DNA of 64,000 bases, taken from positions 3,038,001 through 3,102,000 of the forward strand of contig NZ_AP024237.1 in the NCBI RefSeq assembly GCF_016592155.1, given 5' to 3'. Position 1 is the first letter of the stretch; the number at the start of each line of letters is the position of its first letter. A program made the position numbers and the translations under genes. This DNA comes from Mycobacterium heckeshornense (lineage in GTDB: Bacteria > Actinomycetota > Actinomycetes > Mycobacteriales > Mycobacteriaceae). A model generated the notes under the pieces. That model saw only the letters and a program-made list of their open reading frames with translations, made no database searches and was not told the origin of the DNA. Below are positions 10,222 to 21,156 of this stretch, in pieces.

Positions 10222-10767
10222 ATGAGCAATCGAAATGTCCCCACAACGAAATTCAATGCGCTGGTGCAAGATCAAATACGTAATGAATTCACGGTCGCCC
10301 AGCAATATATTGCGATGGCGGTGTATTTCGACCGCGACAACTTGCCACAGCTGGCGAGACACTTTTACAGCCAAGCCGTCGAGAAGCGAAATCACGCGAT
10401 GATGTTGGTCCAGTACCTCCTCGACCGGGACGCGCCCGTGGAAATCCCGGGAGTAGACGAGGTGCGAAACCAATTCGACTCGGCCCGAGACGCGTTGGAG
10501 TTAGCGGTGCAGCACGAACGTGCGGTGACCGAACAGGTCGGCAGGCTTGCCGGTGTGGCACGCGAGGAAAGTGATTACCTCGGCGAACAGTTCATCCAGT
10601 GGTTCTGCAAGGAGCAGATCCGACAGGTGGCGCTGATGACAACCTTGGTGCGAGTCGCCGACCGTGCCAAAGCCAACCTGTTCGATCTGGAGAACTTCGT
10701 CGCCCGCGAGGTGGGCTCGGCGCCGAGTCCCTCCGGTGCTCCGCATGCCGCCGGAGGCAGCCTCTGA
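10222..10767 (+). CDS. BfrB-like ferritin with altered ferroxidase site
   Basis: 181 residues, the same length as M. tuberculosis BfrB and clearly its paralogue or orthologue (GAPHAAGG C-terminal tail, NEFTVAQQY, RNHAMMLVQ). Ferroxidase residues Glu22, His58, Glu99 and Gln132 are present. The bridging Glu55 of the E-x-x-H pair is Lys55, and the Glu134/Glu135 pair is Arg134/Gln135. Iron oxidation may therefore be slow or absent, and the protein might act as a mixed-cage subunit or a shell. IdeR-like boxes upstream suggest iron control. I chose the ATG at 10222 because it aligns with BfrB. Confidence 0.88.
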   Translation: MSNRNVPTTKFNALVQDQIRNEFTVAQQYIAMAVYFDRDNLPQLARHFYSQAVEKRNHAMMLVQYLLDRDAPVEIPGVDEVRNQFDSARDALELAVQHERAVTEQVGRLAGVAREESDYLGEQFIQWFCKEQIRQVALMTTLVRVADRAKANLFDLENFVAREVGSAPSPSGAPHAAGGSL

Positions 10768-10865
10768 ACCGATCCGCCCGGGTCGGCAACTCGGTTCAAC
10801 CGGTGCCATGTCCCGCGCTGCTGTGGTAGCGATGACCGCGAACGAACCGACTGAAAGGCGACTTT

Positions 10866-11414
10866 ATGGATCCACAGGTGGCTCATCAGCGTGCTCAGGA
10901 CATATTCGCCGCCGTGCTCGCCCGAGTCAGACCCGACCAGTTGGGAGCCGCAACACCGTGCTCGGAGTGGACGGTTCGCGACCTGATCGACCATGTGGTG
11001 AGCGGTAACGAGCGGGTCGGCCAATGGGCGGGCAGTTACGAGCAGCCGCCGGCCCGACCCGTCGATGTGACCGAGGCGCACCGCGCGTCCGCCGCCGCCG
11101 CACAGGAGGCGTTCGCAAAACCCGGTGCGTTAGACGCGACCTATCGGCTGCCGTTTGGCGAAGTCGCCGGCCGGGTCCTGATCGGGATGCGCACGACGGA
11201 CGTGCTGGTCCACGCATGGGATCTGGCCGCTGCCACCGACCAGTCCACCGACCTGGATCCCGAGTTGGCACTCGAGCAGCTGGCTGTCGCGCGCGCCAGT
11301 GTGCGGCCCGAATTTCGCGGCCCGGGCAGACCGTTCGGTGCCGAGCGGCCATGTTCGGCCGACCGTCCGCCCGCCGATCAGCTGGCCGCCTTCCTCGGCC
11401 GCGCAGTGGGTTAA
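10866..11414 (+). CDS. TIGR03086-type metal-binding protein (maleylpyruvate isomerase-like N-terminal fold)
   Basis: A 182-residue DinB/MDMPI-like four-helix protein. The N-terminal signature TPCSEWTVRDLIDHVVSGN and the later DVLVHAWDLAAAT supply the two conserved histidines expected to bind a divalent metal. Members are common in mycobacteria; a thiol-dependent enzyme role (mycothiol S-transferase or isomerase) is known for relatives, but the substrate here is unknown. A GAAAGG ribosome-binding site lies upstream of the ATG. Confidence 0.8.
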   Translation: MDPQVAHQRAQDIFAAVLARVRPDQLGAATPCSEWTVRDLIDHVVSGNERVGQWAGSYEQPPARPVDVTEAHRASAAAAQEAFAKPGALDATYRLPFGEVAGRVLIGMRTTDVLVHAWDLAAATDQSTDLDPELALEQLAVARASVRPEFRGPGRPFGAERPCSADRPPADQLAAFLGRAVG

Positions 11415-11426
11415 ATCAGCGCGCGG

Positions 11427-13427
11427 TCACCCGATGTGCAGGGGGTCGATCGCGACGCGGACGGGCTCGTGCGTTTGCCGCGCACTGAGCACGGCAACGG
11501 CGCGGCGCAGGGCGGCCGCCAGCGCCAGGCCCCGGTCGCGGTGCACCCGCAGCAGCATCCGGGTCACCGCCGCGCCGGCGGAAACGCCCGCCGGGCGGCG
11601 TGCGCCCGGCGGCAGCTGCACCGGGCCGAGGACATCGGTGCCGTCGGGCAGCCGAACTTCGTCGAGCAGCGCCGCCACCGCGTCCGCGGTGCCGTCGACC
11701 GCGGCGATGTGCACGCTCGGTGGCAGGCCAACGTCGGTACGCCCGGCGAGCTCGGCGTCCGCGTGGCCCACCGGGTCCCAGCGGATCAGCGCTTGGACGG
11801 TCGGGATCGATGATTCCGCGACGACGGTGACCACCCCGCCGTCCCGGCGGCTGCGAACCAGTGCCGCGGCGGTCATCCAGCGCCGCAGGGTGTCTTCGGC
11901 GGCACGCAGGTCCTGCCGGCCCAGCAGCGCCCAGCCGTCCAACAGCAACGCCGCCCCGTACCCACCCGGAACGCGGGGCTCGGCCCCGGGGGTGGCGACG
12001 ACCAGGGCCGGACGGGCTGCGACCTCGGAAACGACGGCGTCGCCCGCGGAGGTGATCACATTGATCCCGGGAAATGCCCTGCCCAGCTCCTCGGCCGTGC
12101 GCCCGGCGCCGACCACGACCGCGCGCACCGTGTCGGATCCACAGCGTGCGCATCGCAGCGCAGGCTCCACCCGGCCACACCAGCGGCACACCGGGCCGGC
12201 CGCCGCGCGATCGGGTAGCGACAGCGGCCCCCTGCAGTGCCGGCAGCGGGTGATGGCGCGGCAGCGTCCACACGCCAGTGCCGGGATGTATCCCCGCCGC
12301 GGCACCTGCACGAGCACCGGGGCGCCCGACCCCAGGGCCGAGCGGGCCGCGCGCAGGGCCACCGACGGTAGCCGCGCGGTGCGTGCCGCGGGGTCACGCG
12401 CTTCGGCGTAGCCGTGGTCGTCGATCGCCACCACCCGGGGCGCACACGCACGCACCAGCTGGCGCGCCGCGACGATGTCGTGCGCCCAGCCGCGTTGAAC
12501 GAGTGCGTGAGCTTCTGCGGTGCGGGCATAACCGCCGAGCAGCGCGGCGCAGCGGCGCTGGTGGGCCCGTAGCAACGCGACCTCACGGGCATGGGGATAC
12601 GGGGCCCGCGACTCGGCCAGGGTGTCGTCGCCGTCGTCCCACACCAGGACCAAACCCAGGTCGGTTACCGGCGCGAACACGGCGCTGCGGGTGCCGATCA
12701 CCAGCCGGGCGCGGCCCCGCAACACCGCCAGCCAGCGACGGTAGCGGGCGGCGGGCCCCAGCCCGGCCGACAACGCCACCACCGCGGCGTCGTCGATGTG
12801 CGTGATCGCCGCCCGCCACAGCGCGTCGACATCCCGCTGATCGGGGACGATCGCCAGCACGCCGTGCCCCGCGCGGACCGTCTGCGCGGCCGCTTCAGCG
12901 AATCGATGCACCCACAGCTCACCCGGCAACGCCTGCCATACGGCGCGCGCGGCGCGTGATTCGCCCAGCGCGGCCAGAAACTGGCCGCCGCGGCCGTAGG
13001 ACTCCCAACCGGTGGGGTCGACCGGCTCCACGACAGGCCGGCTGATCGCGGTCAGGGTTTCCCGCTCCGCGCCGGCATGCCGCGCCGGCACGGCCAGCCG
13101 CAACACGTCGGCCCGGGTTCCGGCGTAGCGCGCCGCTACCGCGTCGACCAGCCGGCGGATTTCCGGGGTGAGCACTGGCTCGGCGGAGATGACACGGTCC
13201 AGCCAGCCCAACCTGCCGGCGTGATCGGTGTCGGTGCGGCGCTCCAGCACGAAGCCGTCGACCAGCCGGCCATGGAACCGAATCCGGACCCGCACCCCTG
13301 GCTGGGCGTCGTCGGATTGCTCTGCGGCAACGAGATAGTCGAACTCGCGGTCCAGATGCGGCACCGACAACATCGGCAGCACCCGCGCGATCGGTTCGTG
13401 CTCGGCGGCCCGCCGGGTCGCGCTCAC
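11427..13427 (-). CDS. priA: PriA-like primosomal protein N', degenerate helicase
   Basis: About 666 residues from a GTG at 13427 that overlaps the upstream membrane-protein stop (GTGA). The N-terminal 3'-DNA-binding domain reads [18 protein letters not shown]. The paired zinc cysteines run CGRC-x5-CRHC then CRWC-x7-CARC. The Walker A GxGKT loop of true PriA is not seen and the Walker B DEEH region reads WDDGDD, as in other actinobacterial PriA proteins. It probably works in replication restart as a DNA-binding platform rather than a helicase. Confidence 0.88.
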   Translation of the reverse strand: MSATRRAAEHEPIARVLPMLSVPHLDREFDYLVAAEQSDDAQPGVRVRIRFHGRLVDGFVLERRTDTDHAGRLGWLDRVISAEPVLTPEIRRLVDAVAARYAGTRADVLRLAVPARHAGAERETLTAISRPVVEPVDPTGWESYGRGGQFLAALGESRAARAVWQALPGELWVHRFAEAAAQTVRAGHGVLAIVPDQRDVDALWRAAITHIDDAAVVALSAGLGPAARYRRWLAVLRGRARLVIGTRSAVFAPVTDLGLVLVWDDGDDTLAESRAPYPHAREVALLRAHQRRCAALLGGYARTAEAHALVQRGWAHDIVAARQLVRACAPRVVAIDDHGYAEARDPAARTARLPSVALRAARSALGSGAPVLVQVPRRGYIPALACGRCRAITRCRHCRGPLSLPDRAAAGPVCRWCGRVEPALRCARCGSDTVRAVVVGAGRTAEELGRAFPGINVITSAGDAVVSEVAARPALVVATPGAEPRVPGGYGAALLLDGWALLGRQDLRAAEDTLRRWMTAAALVRSRRDGGVVTVVAESSIPTVQALIRWDPVGHADAELAGRTDVGLPPSVHIAAVDGTADAVAALLDEVRLPDGTDVLGPVQLPPGARRPAGVSAGAAVTRMLLRVHRDRGLALAAALRRAVAVLSARQTHEPVRVAIDPLHIG

Positions 13428-14131
13428 CGGCCGGCCGCCGGCTCCGTCCGACCGAAGAAGAACCCGGCCGTGATCAGGATCTGCGCCAGCGCGTAGGCCC
13501 ACCAGACCGGGACCGCCAGCGCCTCGTTGTCGAGCACGAAGCGCTCGATGCCGATCATCGCGTCCGAGACCGCGAAGCACACCGCACCTACCGCGGTCCA
13601 CACCGTCGGCAACCGTGCCAGCAGTGCGGCGCACACCATCGCGGCCAACACCACGATGTACGCGGTCACCGGGACCGTGTGCGCCTGCAGCCGCGGCCAC
13701 AACCACGCCAGCAGCGCCGCACACGCCAGGCAGGCCAGCACCACCGCGATCAGGCGCACCGCGGACCGTCGGGCCAGTGGAATCAGTGCTGCCAGAAAAC
13801 ACAAGTGCGCCAACAGAAATGACGCGAGTCCTGACACGAACGACAACGACCACCACGGGATGGCCAGCAGCCAGTCGCCGACGGCCGACGCCAGCAGCGC
13901 CGGCATCAGCCAGCGTCGCTCCCGCACAATCGGATGCGCGGCGGCGCCCACGGCCAGCAGCAGCGCCATCGACGCCTTGAACGCGGGTTGTGCCACCCAG
14001 TGGCCGGTCAACTCGGCACCCGGCGACGACCGCAGTGCGGTCACGGTCACAAAGATCCCGTAGCCGACACCGAACCAACCGGCAGCCACCCACGCACCGA
14101 GCACCACCCGGGGTGCGTACGGTGGGCCCAT
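13424..14131 (-). CDS. YhhN/TMEM86-type membrane protein (lysoplasmalogenase-like)
   Basis: About 235 residues with roughly eight hydrophobic helices. The conserved YhhN segments [12 protein letters not shown] and [16 protein letters not shown] place acidic residues within the membrane, and relatives hydrolyse lysoplasmalogen or act as flippase-like proteins. It corresponds to Rv1401 next to priA. The ATG at 14131 overlaps the opposite-strand ATG of the esterase gene, so a start a little downstream is possible. Confidence 0.75.
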   Translation of the reverse strand: MGPPYAPRVVLGAWVAAGWFGVGYGIFVTVTALRSSPGAELTGHWVAQPAFKASMALLLAVGAAAHPIVRERRWLMPALLASAVGDWLLAIPWWSLSFVSGLASFLLAHLCFLAALIPLARRSAVRLIAVVLACLACAALLAWLWPRLQAHTVPVTAYIVVLAAMVCAALLARLPTVWTAVGAVCFAVSDAMIGIERFVLDNEALAVPVWWAYALAQILITAGFFFGRTEPAAGR

Positions 14132-15080
14132 GCCCAGCTTCGACAAGACCGGTCCCGCCATCGATCCCACCATGCTGAAGGTACTGGATAAGGTTCCGTT
14201 CCGGCTCTGCGCCGACGAGGGCGTCGAGACGGTGCGGCAGCGGATGCGTGACCTGCCCCGCCGCCCGGTTCATCCAGACGTACGGGTCGAAAACAAGACC
14301 ATCGGCGGGCCGGCCGGCGACATCGGGGTCCGAATCTATTGGCCGCCAGAGGCTTTGGAAACACCACTGCCGATGATGCTGTACTTCCACGGCGGCGGTT
14401 TTGTCGCCGGCGATCTTGACACCCACGACGGCACCTGCCGCCAGCACGCCGTGGGCGCTGACGCGGTTGTCGTTTCCGTCGACTACCGGCTGGCGCCTGA
14501 GCACCCCTACCCCGCCGCTGTCGACGACGCCTGGGCGGCAACGCAATGGGTCGCCGAGCACGGTGACGAACTCGGCGCCGACCCCGCCCGCCTCGCGGTG
14601 GCCGGCGATTCGGCCGGCGGCACCCTTTCCGCGGTGATCACGCAGCGTGCCCGCGACGAGGGCGGGCCACCGCTGACCTTCCAGCTGTTGTGGTATCCGT
14701 CCACGCTGTGGGACACTTCGCTGCCGTCGTTCACCGAGAACGCGTCTGCGCCCATACTGGACCGGGCCGCAATCGCGGCGTTCTCGCGTTGGTACGCAGG
14801 CGAACTCGACTTGACCAACCCGCCGCCGGGGCTGGCGCCGGGACGGGCGGCCAACCTCGACGGCTTGCCGCCCGCCTATGTCGCGGTCGCCGGCCACGAC
14901 CCGCTGCGCGACGACGGCATCCGCTACGGCGAGCTGCTCGCCGCGGCGGGCGTGCCCGTCGAAGTCCACTGCGCTGAAACCCTCATGCACGGCTACCTCG
15001 GATACGCCGGCGTGGTGCCCGCCGCCACCGAAGCCATGGACCGTGGGCTGGTGGCCCTGCGCAAGGCGCTGCACGCCTAG
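14130..15080 (+). CDS. LipH-type alpha/beta-hydrolase (hormone-sensitive lipase family)
   Basis: A 316-residue carboxylesterase. The oxyanion motif FHGGGFVAG lies near residue 86, the nucleophile elbow GDSAGG places Ser161, the acid is Asp in GHDPLRDD near residue 257, and the His is in LMHGYLG near residue 289. The N-terminal cap [13 protein letters not shown] matches LipH (Rv1399c), supporting the ATG at 14130. It probably cleaves short-chain acyl esters in the cytoplasm. It is followed by a P450 relic and a monooxygenase gene. Confidence 0.88.
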   Translation: MPSFDKTGPAIDPTMLKVLDKVPFRLCADEGVETVRQRMRDLPRRPVHPDVRVENKTIGGPAGDIGVRIYWPPEALETPLPMMLYFHGGGFVAGDLDTHDGTCRQHAVGADAVVVSVDYRLAPEHPYPAAVDDAWAATQWVAEHGDELGADPARLAVAGDSAGGTLSAVITQRARDEGGPPLTFQLLWYPSTLWDTSLPSFTENASAPILDRAAIAAFSRWYAGELDLTNPPPGLAPGRAANLDGLPPAYVAVAGHDPLRDDGIRYGELLAAAGVPVEVHCAETLMHGYLGYAGVVPAATEAMDRGLVALRKALHA

Positions 15081-15089
15081 CGCCGCGAG

Positions 15090-15273
15090 TATGTGCTGGG
15101 GCGCCACACCGTGCCACCGTTTGACCGCATGCGAGAGAGCTTCGCGCTGATGGAAAATGGTCCTGATGACGGCGATCATCGACCTCATGCCCGGGCATCC
15201 GATAGAACTCGAGGCGACGCTCACGCTGCGGCCCAAGCAGGGTGTACACGTCGTCGCGCGGAGACGCCCATGA
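15090..15273 (+). pseudogene. Relic of a cytochrome P450 gene (C-terminal fragments)
   Basis: Two scraps of a P450 C terminus can be read. RESFALME (from 15129) is the helix after the haem cysteine. After removing one A from the AAAA run near 15152 the reading continues MVLMTAIID, then LMPGHPIELEATLTLRPK and VHVVARRRP, stopping in the TGA that overlaps the monooxygenase ATG. The haem-binding FxxGxRxCxG segment and everything upstream are gone. In H37Rv the equivalent monooxygenase Rv1393c is preceded by cyp132, which supports the reading. Confidence 0.7.
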
Positions 15274-16745
15274 CCGATTACCACACCGTCGTCGTCGGCG
15301 CAGGATTCTCGGGCATCGGCACCGCGATCAAACTCGGCCAGGCCGGATTCGGCGACTACCGGGTGATCGAAGCCGGCGATGGCGTCGGCGGCACCTGGTA
15401 TTGGAACACCTATCCCGGTATCGCCGTGGACATTCCGTCGTTTTCCTACCAGTTCTCGTTCGAACAGAGCGCGCACTGGTCGCGAACCTATGCGCCCGGA
15501 CACGAACTTCGGGCCTATGCAGAACATTGCGTCGACAAGTATGGGATCCGGCCGAAGATCCGCTTCAACACCAAAGTTCTCGCCGCGCGGTTCGACGACG
15601 ACCACGACCTGTGGCGGGTGCAGATTGACCCCGGCGGCGACATCACCACCAGATTTTTGGTGAACGCCAGCGGCGTGCTCACCGTGCCCAAACTGCCCGA
15701 CATCGACGGCGTCGACTCGTTCGCCGGCATCACCATGCATACCGCACGCTGGGATCACAACCAGGACCTGACCGGCAAGCGGGTCGCGGTCATCGGCACC
15801 GGTGCCTCGGCTGTGCAGGTGATCCCGGAGATCGCCCCGATTGTCAAGCATCTCACCGTGTTTCAGCGCACGCCGATCTGGTGCTTCCCCAAGTTTGACG
15901 TGCCGTTGCCAGCGCCGGCGCGCTGGGCGATGCGGCTGCCGGGCGGCAAGGCCGTGCAGCGGCTGGCCAGCCAAGCCTTCGTCGAAGCGACGTTTCCCAT
16001 CCCGGCGCATTACTTCACCGTCTTCCCGCTGGCCAAACGGATGGAAGCGGCTGGCCTGGCCTACTTGCGTCGGCAGGTCCGCGATCCCGTCGTGCGCGAG
16101 AAGCTCACCCCGAACTACGCCGTCGGCTGCAAGCGCCCAGGCTTCCACAACGGCTACCTGGCCACCTTCAACCGTGACAACGTGCGGCTGGTCACCGAGC
16201 CGATCGACAAGATCACGCCCACCGGCGTGGCCACCCGCGACGGCGAAACCCACCAGATCGACGTGCTGGTGCTGGCGACCGGCTTCAAGGTGATGGACGC
16301 CGACAGCGTGCCCACGTTCGCGGTGACCGGCAGCGGTGGCCGCTCACTAAGCGCATTCTGGGACGAACACCGGCTGCAGGCCTACGAGGGTGTCAGCATC
16401 CCCGGATTCCCGAACCTGTTTTCGGTGTTCGGCCCCTACGGCTACGTCGGCTCCTCCTACTTCGCGCTAATCGAGACCCAGACCCACCACATCATCCGGT
16501 GCCTGAAGCGGGCCCGGCGCCGGGGCGCCACCCGGGTGGAAGTCACCCGGGAAGCCAACGACCGGTATTTCGCCGAGATGATGCGCCGCCGGCACCGCCA
16601 GGTTTTCTGGCAGGACAGCTGCCGACGGGCCAACAGCTACTACTTCGACAAGAACGGCGACGTGCCGTTGCGGCCCACCACCACCGTCGAGGCCTATTGG
16701 CGCAGCAGGCGTTTCGACCTTGACGACTACCGGTTCACCTCGTAG
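15270..16745 (+). CDS. Flavin-containing Baeyer-Villiger-type monooxygenase
   Basis: 491 residues, counterpart of Rv1393c. The FAD loop is VVGAGFSGIG near residue 8 with GVGGTWYWNTYPG downstream. The Baeyer-Villiger fingerprint FAGITMHTARWDH (FxGxxxHxxxWP/D) and the NADPH loop VAVIGTGASAVQ follow. It should insert oxygen into a ketone or sulfide using NADPH and O2; the substrate is unknown. The ATG at 15270 overlaps the P450 relic's stop, so the two were once coupled. Confidence 0.9.
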   Translation: MTDYHTVVVGAGFSGIGTAIKLGQAGFGDYRVIEAGDGVGGTWYWNTYPGIAVDIPSFSYQFSFEQSAHWSRTYAPGHELRAYAEHCVDKYGIRPKIRFNTKVLAARFDDDHDLWRVQIDPGGDITTRFLVNASGVLTVPKLPDIDGVDSFAGITMHTARWDHNQDLTGKRVAVIGTGASAVQVIPEIAPIVKHLTVFQRTPIWCFPKFDVPLPAPARWAMRLPGGKAVQRLASQAFVEATFPIPAHYFTVFPLAKRMEAAGLAYLRRQVRDPVVREKLTPNYAVGCKRPGFHNGYLATFNRDNVRLVTEPIDKITPTGVATRDGETHQIDVLVLATGFKVMDADSVPTFAVTGSGGRSLSAFWDEHRLQAYEGVSIPGFPNLFSVFGPYGYVGSSYFALIETQTHHIIRCLKRARRRGATRVEVTREANDRYFAEMMRRRHRQVFWQDSCRRANSYYFDKNGDVPLRPTTTVEAYWRSRRFDLDDYRFTS

Positions 16746-16819
16746 CCGCGACCAGACAGAGAATCGCGTTACCCCGCGGCGATTTGTGCGATTCTGCGTC
16801 TGCTCGCGGTAGTTGGGTC

Positions 16820-18031
<1,212 letters not shown>

Positions 18032-18139
18032 ACCCAGATCCTTCCGCCACATCCATCCACATCCATCAAAATGTTAGCCAGACAAATTATATCGTCGCGC
18101 TGTCCACCCGCCCGGCCCGCGCGGGCGTCGCGAGCGGAC

Positions 18140-19381
18140 TTACCCGCTGCCGCTGCGCAGAAAGGCGGCGATGGCGTCCACGATACGACTGGCCATCAGC
18201 GTCTTGGAGCCGTGCTGCAACGCCAACTCGGTGCCGTCGGAGGCCAACAGCCAGCCGTCGTTGCTGTCGACCTCGAACGCCCTGCCTTCACCGACCGCGT
18301 TGACGACCAGCAAGTCACAGCCCTTGCGGCGCAGCTTATTTCGGGCATGGAACAACACGTCGCCTTCCGCGTCGCCGGTCTCGGCCGCGAACCCGACGAT
18401 GGCCCGCATGTTGGGCAGCTGCCCGTCGGCGCGGGCCCGCACCGCGCCGGCCAGCACGTCGTCGTTACGCACGAGTCGGATGGTCGGGGGTCCCTCGACC
18501 CCCTTTTTGATCTTGGCGGACGCGGCCTGGGCCGGGCGGAAATCGGCGACCGCGGCCGCCATCACCAGCACATGGGCGTCGGGAGCATGCTTGGATACCG
18601 CGTCGCGCAGCTGCTGCGCCGAGCTGACGTGCACCACGTCGACACCGGCGGGATCGATGAGCCCCGCGGTGTGCCCGGCGATCAGGGTGACCTCGGCTCC
18701 TCGCTGCGCGGCGACGCGGGCCAGCGCGTAGCCCTGCTTGCCCGAACTGCGGTTGCCGATGAAGCGCACCGGGTCGATCGGCTCGCGGGTGCCGCCGGCG
18801 GTCACCAGCATCTTGTAGCCGCGCAGGTCGTAGGGCAGGGCGTCGGGCCGCTCCAACAGCAGTTGGGCGAACGTCGTGATCTCCTCGGCCTCGGGGAGCC
18901 GCCCGGCACCGCTGTCGGTGCCGGTCAACCGTCCGGATGCCGGTTCCAGCACCACTGCGCCGCGGCGCCGCAGCGTGGCCACGTTCTCGACGGTGGCCGG
19001 ATGCAGCCACATTTCGGTATGCATCGCCGGCGCGAACAGCACCGGACATCGGGCTGTCAGCAGTGTCGCGGTCAGCAGATCGTCGGCCCGGCCGGCCACC
19101 GCGCGGGCCAACAGGTCGGCGGTCGCCGGGGCCACCACCACCAGGTCGGCCTCTTGGCCGATGTGCACGTGCGGCACCAGCGGCACGTCGTCGAAGACCC
19201 CGGTGTGTACCGGTTCGCCGGAGAGCGCCTCGAACGTGGCCGCACCGATGAAACGCAACGCTGATTCGGTGGGGACCACCTTGACCCGGTGGCCCGCTTC
19301 GGTGAGCTGACGGACGACCGTGCACGCCTTGTAGGCGGCGATGCCTCCCGAGACGCCGACGACGATCCGTTTGCGGTCCAT
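18140..19381 (-). CDS. coaBC: Bifunctional phosphopantothenoylcysteine decarboxylase/synthetase CoaBC (Dfp)
   Basis: 413 residues. The FMN-dependent CoaC half shows VSGGIAAYKA, the catalytic His in PHVHIG, and the substrate motif APAMHTEMW. The CoaB half (from about residue 188) begins MLVTAGGTREPIDPVRFIGN, followed by SSGKQGYALA, and binds CTP. It makes 4'-phosphopantetheine precursors for CoA. It sits in the mihF-gmk-rpoZ-coaBC-metK run typical of actinobacteria. Confidence 0.95.
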   Translation of the reverse strand: MDRKRIVVGVSGGIAAYKACTVVRQLTEAGHRVKVVPTESALRFIGAATFEALSGEPVHTGVFDDVPLVPHVHIGQEADLVVVAPATADLLARAVAGRADDLLTATLLTARCPVLFAPAMHTEMWLHPATVENVATLRRRGAVVLEPASGRLTGTDSGAGRLPEAEEITTFAQLLLERPDALPYDLRGYKMLVTAGGTREPIDPVRFIGNRSSGKQGYALARVAAQRGAEVTLIAGHTAGLIDPAGVDVVHVSSAQQLRDAVSKHAPDAHVLVMAAAVADFRPAQAASAKIKKGVEGPPTIRLVRNDDVLAGAVRARADGQLPNMRAIVGFAAETGDAEGDVLFHARNKLRRKGCDLLVVNAVGEGRAFEVDSNDGWLLASDGTELALQHGSKTLMASRIVDAIAAFLRSGSG

Positions 19382-19395
19382 GCCGCGACGCCTAC

Positions 19396-19719
19396 TTACT
19401 CGCCTTCGGTGTGCTCGAGCAAGTCGGCGTGGATTTCGCGCAGCGCGATGGACAGCGGCTTTTCCTGCAGTCCCGGCTCCACCAGCGGACCGACGTACTC
19501 CAGGATGCCCTCGCCCAGCTGGTTGTAGTAATCGTTGATCTGCCGCGCCCGTTTCGCCGCGTAGATCACCAGGGCGTATTTGCTCGAGACGCGCTCCAGC
19601 AACTCGTCGATGGGCGGGTTCGTGATACCCAGCGGCGGGTCGTAGGTCACGGTGCCACCCAGAGTCGGATCGAACTGATCCTTGGTGGCAGACGGCGCGT
19701 CAGGCTGCGGAGTACTCAC
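19396..19719 (-). CDS. rpoZ: RNA polymerase omega subunit
   Basis: 107 residues. The omega core [20 protein letters not shown] and the stretch [13 protein letters not shown] are conserved. The acidic tail ends in HTEGE. Omega helps assemble beta' into RNA polymerase and is non-essential in mycobacteria. It is 14 bases upstream of coaBC and downstream of gmk, its usual place. Confidence 0.96.
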   Translation of the reverse strand: MSTPQPDAPSATKDQFDPTLGGTVTYDPPLGITNPPIDELLERVSSKYALVIYAAKRARQINDYYNQLGEGILEYVGPLVEPGLQEKPLSIALREIHADLLEHTEGE

Positions 19720-19780
19720 TGAAAAAATTCTCCTGGCAAACTAGTGCGGCTGGGAACGGCTAACGACCAGACAAGCCGAT

Positions 19781-20404
19781 TCACCCGGGATCCGGCGTTC
19801 CCACCAGCAAGGATACCAATTGCGCGCACGCGGTCTCCAATCGATCGTTGACCACGACCTCGTCGAAGTCACCCTGAGCCGCCAGTTCGGCGCGGGCCGT
19901 GTCGAGCCGCCGCTGGATCACCTCCGGTGTCTCGGTGCCGCGGCCGACTAGCCGGGCCTGCAAATCCTCCCAGCTCGGCGGCGCCAGGAAAACCGTGATC
20001 GCCTCGGGCATCGCCTTTTTGACCGCCCGGGCGCCAGCCAGGTCGACCTCGATCAGCACCGGGTGTCCGGTCGCGGCGGCGTCGCGAATCGGCTGCGCAA
20101 GCGTGCCTGACCGGTGCAGTCCGCCGTGGATCTCGGCCCACTCCAGCAGCGCGCCTTCCTCGATCAGTTGCTGGAAGCGCTCCGGTGTGACGAAGTGGTA
20201 GTCGACACCGTCGACCTCGCCGGGCCGCGGTGCCCGCGTGGTGACCGACACGCTGAAGTGCAGGTGGGGAATCCGCTCGCGCAGACATCGAACCACCGTC
20301 GACTTTCCGACGGCGGAGGGACCGGACAGCACGACCACGCGCCCTGCCGACGCCGGCCGCAGGTTCTGGTTGCGCTCGCCGTCCGGTCCCCCGTCGGCGC
20401 TCAT
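19781..20404 (-). CDS. gmk: Guanylate kinase
   Basis: 207 residues from the ATG at 20404 ([10 protein letters not shown]). P-loop [12 protein letters not shown]-binding [19 protein letters not shown], and the lid [12 protein letters not shown] are all present. It phosphorylates GMP to GDP. It begins eight bases after the mihF stop, so the two are cotranscribed. Confidence 0.96.
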   Translation of the reverse strand: MSADGGPDGERNQNLRPASAGRVVVLSGPSAVGKSTVVRCLRERIPHLHFSVSVTTRAPRPGEVDGVDYHFVTPERFQQLIEEGALLEWAEIHGGLHRSGTLAQPIRDAAATGHPVLIEVDLAGARAVKKAMPEAITVFLAPPSWEDLQARLVGRGTETPEVIQRRLDTARAELAAQGDFDEVVVNDRLETACAQLVSLLVGTPDPG

Positions 20405-20412
20405 CTGTCGGG

Positions 20413-20730
20413 CTAGGCGGAGCCGAACTTTTCCAGCAGTGCCTTGCGCTGGCGGTCGCCGAGCCCACGCAGCCGACGGGTCGGTGCGATCTCGAGCTCG
20501 GTCATGATTTCCTGCGCCTTGACCTTGCCCACTTTCGGCAGGGCCTCGAGCAGCGCGGAAACCTTCATCTTGCCCAAGACCTCGTCGGTCTCGGCATCCT
20601 TGAGCACTTGCTTGAGGTTGGTGCCGCCGCGCTTGAGCCGATCCTTGAGTTCGGCTCGCGCTCGACGTGCGGCAGCAGCCTTCTCCAACGCGGCGGCGCG
20701 CTGCTCGTCGGTCAACTGGGGAAGGGCCAC
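20413..20730 (-). CDS. mihF: Mycobacterial integration host factor
   Basis: 105 residues, the short actinobacterial IHF, with a basic helical N terminus and a helix-two-turn-helix core ([20 protein letters not shown] ... [18 protein letters not shown]). It is a nucleoid protein that bends DNA non-specifically and is essential in mycobacteria. It heads the operon. I keep the ATG at 20730 giving [10 protein letters not shown]; longer versions in some annotations are questionable. Confidence 0.95.
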   Translation of the reverse strand: MALPQLTDEQRAAALEKAAAARRARAELKDRLKRGGTNLKQVLKDAETDEVLGKMKVSALLEALPKVGKVKAQEIMTELEIAPTRRLRGLGDRQRKALLEKFGSA

Positions 20731-21156
20731 GATTCCTCCGTCTCATCGATCTTTGTTTGTCTCAGCCGGGTACTCCAGCCAGCGGAGACGACCGTACCCA
20801 CGCTGCCTGACGAAATCTAACCCGCCCCCCTGCTTGAAGCCACAAAGATGCAGCTTGTGGCGTCCTCAACCGCCATGCCTGACCGCGCCGAAGCCCGCCC
20901 GGCCGGACGTGCCCAGCGCGGTCACACGCGGCTGCCCCGGGCCGAGATCATGCTATCTACCAGGCATTTTTCCTGTAGCCGCAGGCTGCGCAGCCCGCAA
21001 CGCACGACCGGCCGCCGCGCCGGCAACGGCCATCGAAGGCCAATCTTGACCCATTTCGCATGTCGCGGCGTGTCGCGCGTGTCGCGCGGCGGGTCGCACG
21101 CACAAGAGAACGCAACTACGTCGCGTAGTAGCTGGGCCGGCCGGAGCCGGAGAACC
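20731..21156. other. 426-base intergenic region upstream of mihF
   Basis: I see no supported gene here. The part next to mihF should hold its promoter. The part near 21060-21100 is a low-complexity run of TGTCGCG repeats. In M. tuberculosis a PE/PPE pair lies next to mihF, but no PE or PPE remnant can be read here. Confidence 0.5.

Noticed and set aside
13428..16253. A very long minus-strand open frame upstream of priA
   Set aside because: It is antisense to the esterase and monooxygenase genes and has no domain; the real priA begins at the GTG at 13427.
18032..18139. A SAM riboswitch upstream of metK
   Set aside because: The gap is only 108 bases and shows no conserved stem arrangement that I can recognise.
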